Assembly: GCA_022605955.1 (NCBI GenBank)
Contig: JAKCOZ010000007.1
Location: 34,264,991 to 34,328,990, forward strand
DNA: 64,000 nt
Source: Rallus limicola
Taxonomy: Eukaryota > Chordata > Aves > Gruiformes > Rallidae
Direction of reading: 5' to 3'
Shown here: positions 1 through 12,900 of the stretch, piece after piece
How positions within the stretch are numbered: the stretch's first letter is position 1
How the letters are laid out: each line of letters opens with the position of its first letter
Translations under genes and position numbers: made by a program
The notes under the pieces: model-generated
Told to the model about the DNA's origin: nothing
Database searches by the model: none
What the model saw: the letters and a program-made list of their open reading frames with translations, nothing else

Positions 1-596
1 AAAGAGACATTGTCAGTGTAACAGAGATAACAGCAATAAGAATTTGCTGGAATACATAAAACTTTTTGCATTTCCCCAGACACTGTTTATAGCACTACGC
101 CAGTTATTTTAACAGCAGCCAGCACAACACTTTGCTGTACAGTTGGAACAGCATCATTTCCAGCTCATCTTTACACACATACACAAAGACCTGCTGCAAC
201 CAAAACCCTTTTTAGTTGTACTAAAACAAGTACTTCCTTTTATCAAATTACTGTTTCAGTTACATACAAAATTTCTTTCAGTTTCATACTAAGATATTAG
301 TGTTTGGTTTGGGTTTTTTGCATACAAAGCCACTACAATGATAAGTCTCCCAATTATCTTTAAATAAAACAGTTTTTCAGAACCATTTGGGGATGTATAA
401 TCTGTACAAGTGATTAAAATACAAGTCCAAAAATCGACCTGTCATGAGTTATTGTTCTAACTGATAAATTTCTCATCCTTAACAGAACAAAAGCTATGCA
501 ATTAAGACCGGGAATGCATAATGCAAAATCAATGCAAATCACAGGATCAGAAATGCATCTTAAAACAGGTCTTCCCAACACATCACTTATTGCTGA
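1..596. other. Unique AT-rich non-coding sequence
   Basis: No gene or repeat recognised. If the CYRIB inference is right, this is 5' intron of that gene. Confidence 0.5.
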
Positions 597-1450
597 GAAT
601 CACAGAATGGTTTGGATTGGAAGGGACCTTAAAGGTCATCTAGTCCCAACCCCTGCCATGGGCTTGGACACCCTCCACTAGACCTGCTTGCCCAAAGCCC
701 CATCCAACCTGGCCGTGACAATTTCCAGGGACAGAACATCTAACAGCTCTCTGGTCAACATGTCCCAGTGCCTCACCACTCTCAGTAAAAAAACACCATC
801 TTTATACTGAGTCTGAAGCTACACCATAAGCCCACTACCCCTTGTCTTATCGCTACAGGCCCTTCTAAAAAGTCAATCCCTGTCTTTCTTAGAAGCCCCC
901 TTTCAGTACTGAAAGGCTGCAATAAGGTCTTCCTGGAGCCTTCTCTTCCCCAAGGCTTAACAAGCCCAACTTTCTCAGCCTGTCTTCATAGATGAGATGC
1001 TCCAGCTGTCTGACCATCTTCATGGCTTCCTCTGGACTTTGTTTCAACTGCTCAGTATCTTTCTTGTACTGGGGGCCCCTGAGCTGGACACGGTACTCCA
1101 GGTAGGTATCAACGAACATCCCCAAGTGCTTCTCAGGGTTGCTCCCAATCCTTTCATCTCCTCCCAGACTGTAGCGATACCAGGGATTGCCCTGACTCAC
1201 GTGCAGGACTCTACACTTGGTCTTGTTGAACCTCAGTAAGTTCATATGGGCCCAGTTCTAAAGCTTGTCCAGGTCCCTCTGAATGACATCCCATCCCTCA
1301 GGTGTATCAAATGTATCCACTCAGGTTGGTTTCATCTCCAAATCTGCTGAGGGTGCAGGTTACAGACACTGAATATAACAAACAGTACAGGTCCAAATAC
1401 AGACCCCTGAGGGTCAGCACTCACTGATCTCCATTCAGATGTTGAGACGT
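597..1450 (-). mobile_element. CR1 LINE fragment
   Basis: The plus strand starts with the reverse complement of the CR1 3' end (AATCACAGAATGGTTTGGAT, then GGAAGGGACCTTAAAGGTCA) and continues inward through GTCTTCCTGGAGCCTTCTCT, GCCCCTGAGCTGGACACGGT and TTGTCCAGGTCCCTCTGAAT to ACAGACCCCTGAGGGTCAGC. It is therefore a minus-strand copy of about 850 bp. The reverse-strand frame at 889-1245 still shows pieces of the CR1 ORF2 tail (EEAMKMVRQLEHLIYEDRLR), broken by indels. Confidence 0.92.
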
Positions 1451-1554
1451 TACAGTCTCTCAAGACATACAGTGTGACACCTCCATCTTGCCTGCCCTGC
1501 CTATCCCAGCACTCTGGCCCTGGGACTCATTCCACCAAGCCTTACTGGTATCAA

Positions 1555-1890
1555 CGGTATCAGAGCTCTGGGAGAAGAGACCAACACCCAGATTGCTACA
1601 ACCTCCTCTCAGACAGCTGAAGAGAGCCAGTTTGAGCGGTCTCCCCTTGGCCTCCTTTTCTCCAGGCTGAACAACCTCAGTTACCCCAGCTGCTTCTCTG
1701 TAACACTTGTGATCTAGACCCTTCACCAGCTTTGTTGCTCCTCACTGGATATAGTACAGCATCTCAATGTCCTTCTTGTAGTGAAGGGCCCAAAACAGAG
1801 CACTCAAGCCGTGGCTTCACCAATGCCAAATACAAGGGGACAATCACTTCCCTGGTCCTGCTGGCCACATTGTTTCTGATACATGGGGAC
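1555..1890 (-). mobile_element. Second, diverged CR1 fragment
   Basis: Plus-strand blocks CAACACCCAGATTGCTACAA, CTTTTCTCCAGGCTGAACAA, AGTGAAGGGCCCAAAACAGA and CACTTCCCTGGTCCTGCTGG match the reverse complement of the CR1 3' ORF2 region in order. It covers some of the same CR1 segment as the preceding fragment, so it is a separate insertion. The exact junction between the two is not clear. Confidence 0.75.
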
Positions 1891-3276
1891 ATCTCTCCTA
1901 TTTCACCCCACGAGTCTCCTCCCCAGTTTGCAACCTGTCCCAACAGTACAGCAGCTCATCCTGCAGAAGCAGTGCTCTGACAATGACAGTAGCTGTTAAT
2001 CAGCAAGTGCATCCTTCCTTCCCTTCTCTCTCCACACTCTCCACACCCCTCCCCCCCCCACACCTTTTAGCACCAGTAGTAGCTTCATACAAACAAAAGG
2101 AGAACTTGCTTCTTTTCCATTCGGTAGGTTAACCTGTTTCCCTTGCTGTACACAATGGCAAAAAAGACTCTTAACTGAAGCTTATCTCAGCCACCTAATT
2201 TGGGTTTGCAGAGCAAGAGGTACCTCCATCAGTCTGCTAGTTAGCATGCAAACTATGGGGGGTGGAGATCTCTTAAGGGCACCACATCAGCAGCTTTACA
2301 AAGTCACCTTCCACACAGGACAGTGATACATGAATAATCATTCAGCATGTTTAATAACAGAGACCACTACAGGAAGGACACTGGATCCTGATTTAGGACT
2401 TCAGAAGCAGTTCTCAAGGTGCAGTATTTCATATCTAGTAGCCATGATCAGGAGACAGTATCACCAGAAACTTTAAATACACTGATTTTCAGCACTGACA
2501 CAAAAACAGGTACACGCGTTCCTACTGTTACAGAACTTATGAATTAAAGTGTTACTCAAAAACACATCATCTTCTTTGCAACATTCTGTAACAGAAACCT
2601 TTTTGTTTTGCCTTTATACTTGCTAAAATCCAAGGACAAGCAAAAGCCCTCAATCCTCTCCTTTAAGGATCTTGACACAGACTGTAGACCGTCACCCACT
2701 ACACAGGTTTACTGAATCCAGATGGGTGTTTTTTGGCAAGGAACAAAGAGCCAAATGATTCACCCAAATGCTCCCTCAGTCCAACAGCAGGTATTTAGGG
2801 AAATATTCTCAGGACCACTTCAAAGGGAGAGCAGAGACTGCCTGGGCTGGAAGTTACACCCGCACATTGGACAGCTATGCACACCTTCAGCCTCATCACC
2901 AATGCTGACAGCAAGGCCCACCATCCAATTAGGTATGGTGTAAGGGAAAACAAAAGCCTGATTTTGTTTATTTTATTACCACTTGCTGCCTTGTCATCAG
3001 CTTCAGGGGCCATGAAGATGAAAGAAAAAAAAAAAAAAAAAAGTTCTTCATTCCCTTTTAGCCTGTGCTGTATCATTTATTTCATATACTTTTACCACAT
3101 TGCCTCCCAACTTCCTTAAAAACCAAGGCCTAAGGTATTCAGGTTAGTACCCTATCTTAATATTCCAAGATCTTCAATCACCTTCAACATCAGTTTGGTC
3201 TATGACCAGATTTTACAGGAAGCAGGCATGAGTATCAAAAACTAGGTCAGCTGTTTCCTGGAGTCCAGGCAGATTC
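1891..3276. other. Non-coding sequence with an A18 tract
   Basis: Unique sequence with a C-rich patch near 2045 and a run of 18 A at 3025-3042. No gene recognised. Confidence 0.5.
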
Positions 3277-3470
3277 AATCACAGAATCACAGAACATTAG
3301 GAGCTGGAAAGGACCTTGAAAGATCATCCAGTCCAACCCCCTTGCCAGAGCAGCATCACCTAGACTAAATCACCCAGGAATACATCCAGAAGGGTTCTGA
3401 ATGTCTCCAGGGAAGGAAGGAGACTCCACAACCTCTCTGGGCAGCCTGTCCCAGTGCTAAGTACTTCTTT
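3277..3470 (-). mobile_element. CR1 LINE, 3' end fragment
   Basis: The plus strand reads AATCACAGAATCACAGAACA, then GGAGCTGGAAAGGACCTTGA, CATCCAGTCCAACCCCCTTG and CTCCACAACCTCTCTGGGCA: the reverse complement of the CR1 3' end, about 190 bp. Confidence 0.92.
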
Positions 3471-6399
3471 GCAAAGGAGCAGAAAACAGCAATGATGGGA
3501 TGGCAGGGTTTTCTTTGGTAGTTTTTAACACTTCAGCCTTTATGACAGCAAGACTGCTGTTAAGAAGCTTCTTGATTTTTCTTAAATCTCTTGCCAATGT
3601 TTAGTGTCCTGGCTGCCTGTAATTTGACAGTGGCACCTGAACAGACCATTACCCCACTATCAAGCCAACAGGGCTGGACCTTTAACAAAGTCCATCTTCT
3701 GACACTCGCTTTTTCATCTCTTCCCAAAGGTCTCCCTTTCTTCACTTAGTGTATTATTCAAACCGTAGGTTTATCAAGCAGCACAACAGTCAACAGTGAG
3801 CATGTACTGCAGAAGTCCTGGATCTAGTCATCGATCACGTCTCAATCACATCAGCTTTTCAGTCCTACTGCTGAGTACTGTGAATCTTCACCCTTCTTAG
3901 CTGCAATGAATGCCAAGAGAACTGTCTGCATGGTTGTCCAATCGTGCATTGTGGGGTAGGTGTTGATTTTGGAGGGTTGCTTGGATTTTTGTTGTTGTTC
4001 TTGGTGGTTTTTTTATTTATTATAAAAATATACTTTAGTACACTGTCCATGCTCCAGCCTGGGGAAAAAACCCAACATCCTTACAATATTATGAAGAAGG
4101 TATCATTGTATGAACATAGAAAGCCCGTTCAGCACTAACTGTATTATAAATATAAACGGAATGAAGGACAAAAATGTTTATATGCTGCACCTTCTCTACC
4201 TTAGCCAGCACAATATTTTTAGACAAAAATGTCTACCATAAAACAAGAAATATAATGTTGATGCTCACCACTTCAGTTTCTAAACTTCTAGTGAGCACAA
4301 ACGCAATCTGGATCAACAGATGAAAGGAACCATCACATTCAGACTTGAAACTGACAAAATTATTCAAGTACCTACAAAAACTGAGAATTAGCAGAATTAT
4401 TGTCCTCCTGTCCACACTTCACTTGTTTGTACACCAGTTTGTAGGCAAGCCTGAATCCACCATCTTGTACCAACAGGGATTCTTAGCATATGGGAACGAA
4501 ATGCTATGCAAAGGGGGAAGGGAAGAAGAGGGCTTCACACTCCTTTGGACTGTGATTATTTAAATTAGGGGATAGGTTGCTTTTTGCTTTACTTACATGC
4601 AAGATGTCATTAACCCCAACATCTTTTTCATAAAGCCAAGAGCACTCACACATAACTACACTTTCCCTATTTTCCACGTACAGGACAGCAGTTCTACATT
4701 TACTTAGCAACAATACTGAGCCCTCTGCAAAGGTCTGCTGTAGGTGCAGAACAGGCTACGTTTCACGTTTCCTTCCTTCTGCAAGGTTGAGTCACATCCT
4801 TAGGTGTCCCCTTTTAGAAAGGCAACAACCCAAAAGAAAAATTTTTAAGAGAATCCTAGATCGCAAGATAGCATACAGCACCGACACCGGCCACAGTTCA
4901 ATTCTGTGGCTCATTTGGTGCAGTGACACAAACAAGAAAACTACACACATTTTTTCCTGTTAGAAGCAAAATCTGGTGCTCTTCGCAGCCAGGAAACTTC
5001 ATAGAAGGATTACAGAGATAAATGAAAGGCACTTATGAAGAAGAGAACAAACGCAAAAAAAAATTACTTGAAAGCACTGTATTAAAAAAACCCAAACAAA
5101 CCAATAACCCTCACATACGGGAGAAAGCAGAAAGAGCAACTACCTTGAAAGACAACAGAATGTTTTTCCAAAGAGCAAGTTCAGTATAAAGTCAGGATCT
5201 GCATTTGTTCCCTTCAGCCTCTCTAACACTTCAAATAAAATAAAGCTTTTATTCTATTGTATTGTAAGTCATGACTAAACTACCAGCAGAAGAAATGGTT
5301 CTTGCTTAATTTCTTCCATTGTACCAACATGCACAGTTAAGTTCCCCAGTTAAAATCAGCGTAACCTCACAAGTTGTTGGTTTGAAGTCTGGACCTGTTT
5401 CCCACATCTGTTTAGCACAGCCCAACCAGTACACAAGGAAACAACGCTGCTAGCTTGAAACAAGTAAATTCAAGCTTAGAATAACTATGTCTGTTTATGC
5501 AGCATAATACTACAGTTCATTTCATCACACTGAAATGGAAGGACCTCTTACAATCATCTATCTCACGCGCCTGCCTGAACAGAATAATGATGCAATCGGG
5601 ATTAGGGAACCTCAGCCAAAGGTAACGAAGTAACACCCCAGATCTGCTGGTATGGTTGTTTCTGTCAGAACAACATTGAACTGCATATTCTACCAGATTC
5701 AAAAACAAAGTTACAGATGTCATGTTATTTAATATTGTATGTTTATATATATATTTATATTGATATACTTTAAATAGCTTGGTTAGATATATATTACACA
5801 TTAGATTATGCATTACTCTCCATTCCCTCCAGTGAGTCAGAAGCTAGTTATTGAGACACATCTACTTCTTATGTCATTTTCTTACAATTGTGATAAGCTG
5901 ACAGAACTGTCCCCTGTTAGGAGACACACAGGCACCACATTTCCACCCCTTCTGCTCTGGACAGGCTAAAAGCCCTAATACACTCTTTCAGTCCCAATGT
6001 CTACTGTGGTTTTCTATAAACCCAGGTTTAGATAAAACTAATGCATGCAAGCCAACTGTAAAAGGCTCAAGCTACGTGAAGCACTGCACAATTCTGGGGC
6101 TGCAGTTTTTAGAAATATTCTAAATAATTTCTTTGAAGTCTCTCTAGCTATTATATCAAAAACACAGCATATTTAAAAACCATGACCACACTATTTCTAT
6201 TTAAAGATTATATCAGCTCTGTTTTGCAAGGTACACAGAGCCAACTATTTGGAGCAGGTGCTACAGCAAAGGAAGAACTAATCACTGTTTCTGGGCTGAG
6301 TACATGCCTACTGTGTCAGCAACAAACTTCCCCAAAAGCTCCTGGAACAAAATGGAAGGGGGAGGAGGGGGGTGATGACAGGATGGGCAGACATCATCA
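3471..6399. other. Unique AT-rich non-coding sequence
   Basis: No exon or transposon was recognised. A short TA-rich patch lies near 5740-5775. Open frames are short and without homology to families I know. Confidence 0.5.
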
Positions 6400-6905
6400 C
6401 AATCAACCTGGGTTTGGGTAGGAAGGGACCTCAAAGCTCATCTAGTTCCAACCCTCTGCCATGGGCAGGGACACCCTCCACTAGCCGGGGTTGCCCAAAG
6501 CCCTATCCAACCTGGCCTTGCACACTGCCAGGGAGGGGGCAGCCACAGCTTCTTTGCAAAACTTATGCCAGGGCCTCACCACCCTCACAGGAGAAAATCT
6601 TGTCCTAACCTCTGATCAAACTCTCTCCTTTAGCTTAAGGCCATTACCCCTTGTCCAGTCAATCTATGCCCTTGTAAACAGGTCCCTCTACAGCTTTCGG
6701 GTAGGAAAGGTACTAGAAGGCTGCAATAAGGTCTACCCAGAGCCCTGTCTTCTCCAGGCTGATCAAACCCAATTCTCTCAGCCTGTCTTCATAGGAGAGG
6801 TGCTCCAGCACTTTGATCAGCTTTGTGAGTCCCCTCTGGACTTGCTCCAACAGCTCCATGTCCTCCTTAAGTTGGGAGTCCCAGAGCTGTTGAAAAACTC
6901 ATCAC
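6400..6905 (-). mobile_element. CR1 LINE fragment
   Basis: Starting from GGTTTGGGTAGGAAGGGACC on the plus strand, it runs through CACCCTCCACTAGCCGGGGT, TAACCTCTGATCAAACTCTC and CCCCTCTGGACTTGCTCCAA, the reverse complement of the CR1 3' half. The terminal ATTCTRTG repeat is missing or worn. The plus-strand open frame at 6491-6913 is only the antisense of this element. Confidence 0.9.
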
Positions 6906-9900
6906 CTTTTTGAAGCTTGTTGAAGACAAACTACAAAAGCCTACTGGATTTTCAAAATCACTCCCATGTAAGTACAAAATTTGTGCCCTTGTAAATTCTC
7001 AGGCAATAATGACAGGTATTATCTACAGCCTGTAATAAATGCTATTTAATCTAGATAATGAAAAACAGAAGATCGTGAATTTATGACTGCTTAAATGACA
7101 CTAGAAAAGCTTTTAATATTGACTCTAAAGATCAGTTTTACTGCAAGAGTGAGAATTTTACCCTTTTTTTTCCTGGAATCGCTGTTTTGGAAATGCCAAG
7201 AGCAGTGCTTATGGCCCTTCACAAAGAATAAAGGTTTGCTTTTGCACTAAACTTTACTCAGACCCAAAAGGACTGTTTGTCAGAAAACCATACTACTACG
7301 AGCACAGTCTGCCCCAATTACAAGTACTGAGACACCTCGAGAACCAAAGTGTTAAGAATAAAAAAAGAAAGCCATGTCCTGTTCCACCAGCTGTCCCCAG
7401 TTCCAAAGCACAGTTAAAACGAAACTAGTGTGGACTTCTGGCCCGACTGGCCCTGCATTAAGAGCTACAAAATAGCCCCTAGAGAGCATGGTTCCAAGTT
7501 CCCTGAACCTGCTCAGTCAGGAGGAAGGGGAAAAGAAAGGGTGGGGCAGGGGATACGTTCAAACAATTTTCTTTACAAGCAGTAAAAGTGATTATAAGTA
7601 TTAATGATAGTAAATGAAAGAAACACTAAGATCAGAACCAGAGTTAACATACTACTGAATTAGACGGTACCAGTAGCAAGTACTCTAAACATTTTGTTTT
7701 TACCAGTATTTAGGGGAAAACAAAGCAGAAAACAACGTGCTTGGTCAAAGCAAAACAAAACACAAAGAATGTTACCTATGTCAGATATTTCCTCAAGTAT
7801 GAGCAAGAGCTTAGTACATAAATGCCAAATAAAAGAGGATTAGAAAGGACAGAGCAGTAAGAGTGAAACTATCTAATCAGATGCAAGGCAAGAGCACGAG
7901 CCCTACCCTCCAGTTACTTCTACCAGAGTGTTCCCAGGCAGGACAGAGCCCCACTTCGTGTTTCCGTTCCAACCCTACCCTCTAACAGCAGGCTCAGCAA
8001 TTTATGAAGCACAGCACAGCTGACAGTAGTAAGGAAGGGATGATGTTACACACAATAACTGGTTGATAAGAGGAAAAAAACCCCGCTTTTATGAGATGCC
8101 CTCCTTCAGCGAAGGGCAGCAGATGAAGTGTAGAAATCCATACTCTGGGACCTTCGTTCTTCCCCGTGCCTTAGGGGAATACCTTAACCAAAGCAGCTTT
8201 AAATCAAACAAATAAAAAAGGCTACACAAGAGCATCAAAATGCACTTTAAAGAATTAGAGTGTTTATGAAATAAGATGACTATTCAGACATAGCTAACAG
8301 TGCTTTCACTCAGTGCTTTTCTTTCTTTCTCTGAACTCCCAAAGGTGAGTTGTAACACCAGCTCTAATTAACATTGAACACTGTCCTTGAAAAAGAGACA
8401 CACTCAAGTACCAACATAAAATAGCTTACTTTTCTGATTATGTTATTAAGAAATACCTTGAACTGTTAAATCGAATCTGTGCTCATGTACAACACAATAA
8501 AAATGGAACACCCAATCCTTTTGCCAAGAACAGAATTTCACCAGGGCTAAAGGAAACACATGCAGTTGTTTTTTTGAACACTCTGACTCAGAACCAGGAG
8601 ACAGACCAATTCTAAAGCACAACAACTGTGATTTTCATTTTCAAGAAAGCATTTAGCTTTCAATTATTTTTTTTTTTTAACATGCAAAAACACGTAAGAC
8701 CAAAGACAACATCTTCTCTGAGGAAGTTAAAGCTACACAGTTGTGGAAGCTAAACACAAACTGCTTCAAGTAGGTGATTTTTAGTTCTTTTTCTGAAGCT
8801 ACTGCGTATAGACAATCAACACCACAAAATTAAGCAGCACTAAATTATCCTGGCAGTGCTGTACAGTCAACACATTGTGAAAACTCAACTATTCTGTATC
8901 TGGTATTTTTTATTTCCTGACAACTGTCAGCAGTGCACACATGCTTGTCCCCTGGCAGCAGGATCTGTCCCCAACAGATGGGCCAGGAGCACAAGCAAAG
9001 CCCCTATCACTGGCGTACCAAAATAAAGGCTTGAAAATCACTTCAAGTGTTTTGTCCAGCAATTAAAATACTCGCTTCCTAAATATATGCATGGGCTCTA
9101 TATCAGCTTGTGATACAAACTGCCCTACCCAAGTAACGATACCAAACAGTGTGTGAATACAAGAAACATCCATACACACAGAGTAGCTTTAAGATACAAA
9201 CTATAACTTACTGTGCTCCCATCCTCTGGAGACAGATGGTTGTTGGTTTGCTGGCTTGTTTGTTGGTTTTGTTTTGTTGGTCTTTTTCCTTTTTAAACAG
9301 TTTTATCATGACTGTACTTCCCTTTCTGTTTTAGTGCTGCTACTCCAGCCCCTCTCCTGATTCACCCACACAATAGCTATGCTTCAGCATGTTGCACTTC
9401 ATGTTCTTTTATAAAGTGTCACTACAATTCTTATTTGAACTGAAGATATTTAAAATGCAGAAATCCACCCACAGAGGTAAAGGTGGGCAGAGCTGACAGA
9501 TCACATTAACTAAACACACAAAAAGCCTACATAAGGGCAGAAATTGGCATCTGAAGTTCTCAGTTTAAAATCTTTATTTATGTGTCCTTTCCCACACAGA
9601 AGTATCTCAAGTTTGAACAGTAATATTTGTCACACACCCAGTATCACATCAGCAGCCAGACGTGCTTCTAAGAAACCCAGAGTAGACTGAGTTTTCAGAT
9701 CAGAAGCACTCCTGTGATCATTTCCTTCACTAACAGAGGAGAAAAATCTCTACCTTAAGACCTGAAAAGGGATTTGCTACCAGGGAATGCATAGCTTTGA
9801 AGAGAAATCAAGTTTGCACTGAATTTAATCTACAGCAAAAGCGTTCCTAGTCCTGCTAGCTGCAAAGCTGATGAGCCAAATATTAACTGAACAAGAGCCA

Positions 9901-12900
9901 ACACAGTAGGCCTGGCAAGAAAAGGCAGAAAACCACAGCTCCATCAGCAGAGGCTGCTGTTCTTTTCTTTACCCAGGAGTAAACACTTTTCTTTTTAAGC
10001 AGCACTGAGTTTCCTAACCACCACCAGCCTCATTTGTACTATTTCACTTAAACAGAAGCTCCCAAGAAAAACTGAGCGATGAGCCTGTAAAGAGGATCAT
10101 AACAAAAAAAGCACCTAAACCCCAACAGAGTAGAAACTGCAGCTTTACACTTTTTATACTTCTTGCATTGTTTGATACAGCTTCTCTTCTAAAGAGAAAC
10201 TTGAGAACCCACAGGGCTCCACAAAACAGAAAGAGCTTGCAGTTCCCCCCTTCCAGTGGCTAGAGTAGGACAGAACTGTCCATTAAATTAAACAGCTAAG
10301 CAGAACCATGTGGACATTTGAGAGTCCCAGCTGAAAAATAAAACCCAGCTCATTCCTCCTTATTTTCACCATCAAGGAGAGAAAAAAATTCATTGCCCAC
10401 AAATCTGATAAGAAGCTGCACTACTGTTTTGACTTCTCTGTAACTTTTAAACACTAAAAATAGGTGTCTTTTTACAGCATCGGCAGTTACACCCTTAGAG
10501 TTTGGTCCTAAAGCTGTGCGAATGCAGCACAGCTAAAGAATGCACCAATCTGCATCAATACCTGAAGTTCGTGGGAGTCACGTATACTAGAGCATGAGTT
10601 CTTGAGAGTCACACAGTGCCAGAATTAATCCTTCCTCCTAGCTCTGATCAAGCAACATATTTGCACTGGAAGAAACTAGAAATGACTTAGCCTTTTTGAC
10701 AAGGACGAAGCAGCCATGTTCTGCTGCTGCAATAAACAGAGCCACCTCACGCGCTGCCACGTTCCCCGATTCGGTTGTGTCAGCGACGCGGCCAGAGAGA
10801 CTGCAAAGCAACGCAAGAAGTGACTGGCGAATTAGAATACAGTGCTAAAGTGGAATCATAGGAAGCGAGAAGCGGCGAGCTTGACGGGGATGTGGCTGCA
10901 ATATGTAAACTAGTCTATAAAGACTCAGGTTCCAGTCATTTCTAGCCATGTAAGACTAGCTGAACTTCTCCTCATCGTGCCTTTGCTCCTCCTGTAAAAG
11001 AGGAAGCAAACCACTTCCTCATCTCGCTAGACCATTCCGATAATAAGTAACTGTACAGAAAGCAGCACCAGACTATCCAAGAGGAAATTAATTCCATCTC
11101 TGGAGCAATCTAGCAAGAGCATGGTAAGGTATTAAGCAACAAAGACAATACTATTGAGCACCCCTTCACTAAACTAGCACCAGCCACTTCAACCTGGGGA
11201 TAAAGTAAGAGTCCTAGCAGAAAAACAGCATACAGCTATGCATTCAAGGCTGCTTACTTTCCTTTTTAACACTGTTTCATGATACAACAGAAAAGACCAA
11301 GTATAAATTCTTAACTAGGAGATAAACACTGAAATTTCATCCTGAATGGATGAATACCTGGCACGTCACCTGAATCGGAACCATATGCTCACAATATAAA
11401 TTTCTACCACTTAGAGATACAAGTGATGACTACTAGCGGCAAAGGACAAAACCTCTATGTTTGCTTTCATGCAGACTACTTTTTCCCTCCCAATTTCCTT
11501 GTTCAACAGATCTAGTTACCTTCTTTACAAAATTGCAGCTTCGACTCTTCTCCTTTCCAGCTTTCTCCCAGTCAATTCTCTTCCATATCTTCATTGTCCC
11601 CATTTCACTTGAAGTCCCAAGATGCAGGGTGCTAGCAGCATCATTCCTCTCCACACGGTCAATATGCTCCCAACTCAACCTCTCTGCCAGTTTTTCTAAC
11701 AACTTGTCCCCAAACTCAGTCCCAGATTCTAATTAATATTCTTCCCTGCTTCCATCAAAAAGTTAGCTCCTCCTTCTTCTTGTTAACTGGCATCACTCCT
11801 CACCCTCAGCTGTCCTCTCCATCCAAACCCATTTTTCTGCCATGCTGCCCAGCTGGATACATGTTTATTAGAGCATGAGTTTTCACAGGACTGTAATGGG
11901 ATCAAACTGAGGCCAGTTCTAGGCTAGGGACAGGGAGAGAAGCAAAGCAAGAGGCATAAGCCCTGCAAAAACACTCCGCTGTAAAGCCGAGATACTCCAC
12001 AGCTATTTGAAGAGCTGTCAAAAAACGTTAAGACTACAGTTACATCTGTTTCCAAGCCTCACTTTTGGCAGCTACTGAAGTAGTTTGACTGAAATTCCTT
12101 TGAAAACCTGACACAATATTAACATCAATATTATATAATATTATTTGCTCCAACTATTAGGTCTTAATCAATAGTTTCTTATATTGCCATTTACTAGACT
12201 TTACTGCTAGTCCCACCTACATTAAGTTCCTTACCTCATGCTTATTAGGAATCTATTGCTACAAAACCACAGATAGCTTCTCCATACCAGGTTTGAACAT
12301 TGCTAAAACCAGAAATTTCAGAAAATACAAGAACATGGGTTTTGTTACTCTCCTACATGATCATCCTCTGAACTTTAAGCTAGGAGACATCAGATAGGTC
12401 TTGTTATTCTGCTACTAGTGCTAAGATTAATTCACCTCTGAACTCTGAGAGGTAAAGGTAAGAACAGTTAAAGCATTTAAAGCACTATTTTAGCTCTAAA
12501 GAAAATCTCACTGTAGCCTGTCCCACATGGGAACAAGCAGCAAGTAAACTTCTACAAGAAGTACCGAGAATTTCAAAACTCTCATTACAATTCAATTTCC
12601 TGTTCAGCTGATGAATCCACATCCCCCCCACATAAGACTTCTACACACAAGCAGAAACTCTAAGCTCTAAATCAATTAACTATTATCCATAAGCAATCCT
12701 TACATAGCGCTCTGCCTTGTCCGTATGATCTTCATTCATATAAAAGGTCAGCAGTTTTATCTCTGAGATGAAGCCCCGTGAAGTCTGGTGGTTACATATT
12801 TCACTTCCACATTAAGAAGGAACAGTTTCAAATAACCGTATGTCTCAGCACATCAAAGGTGCAAATGCAACAAAAAGAAATGAACTGGCTTTTGTGCCCA

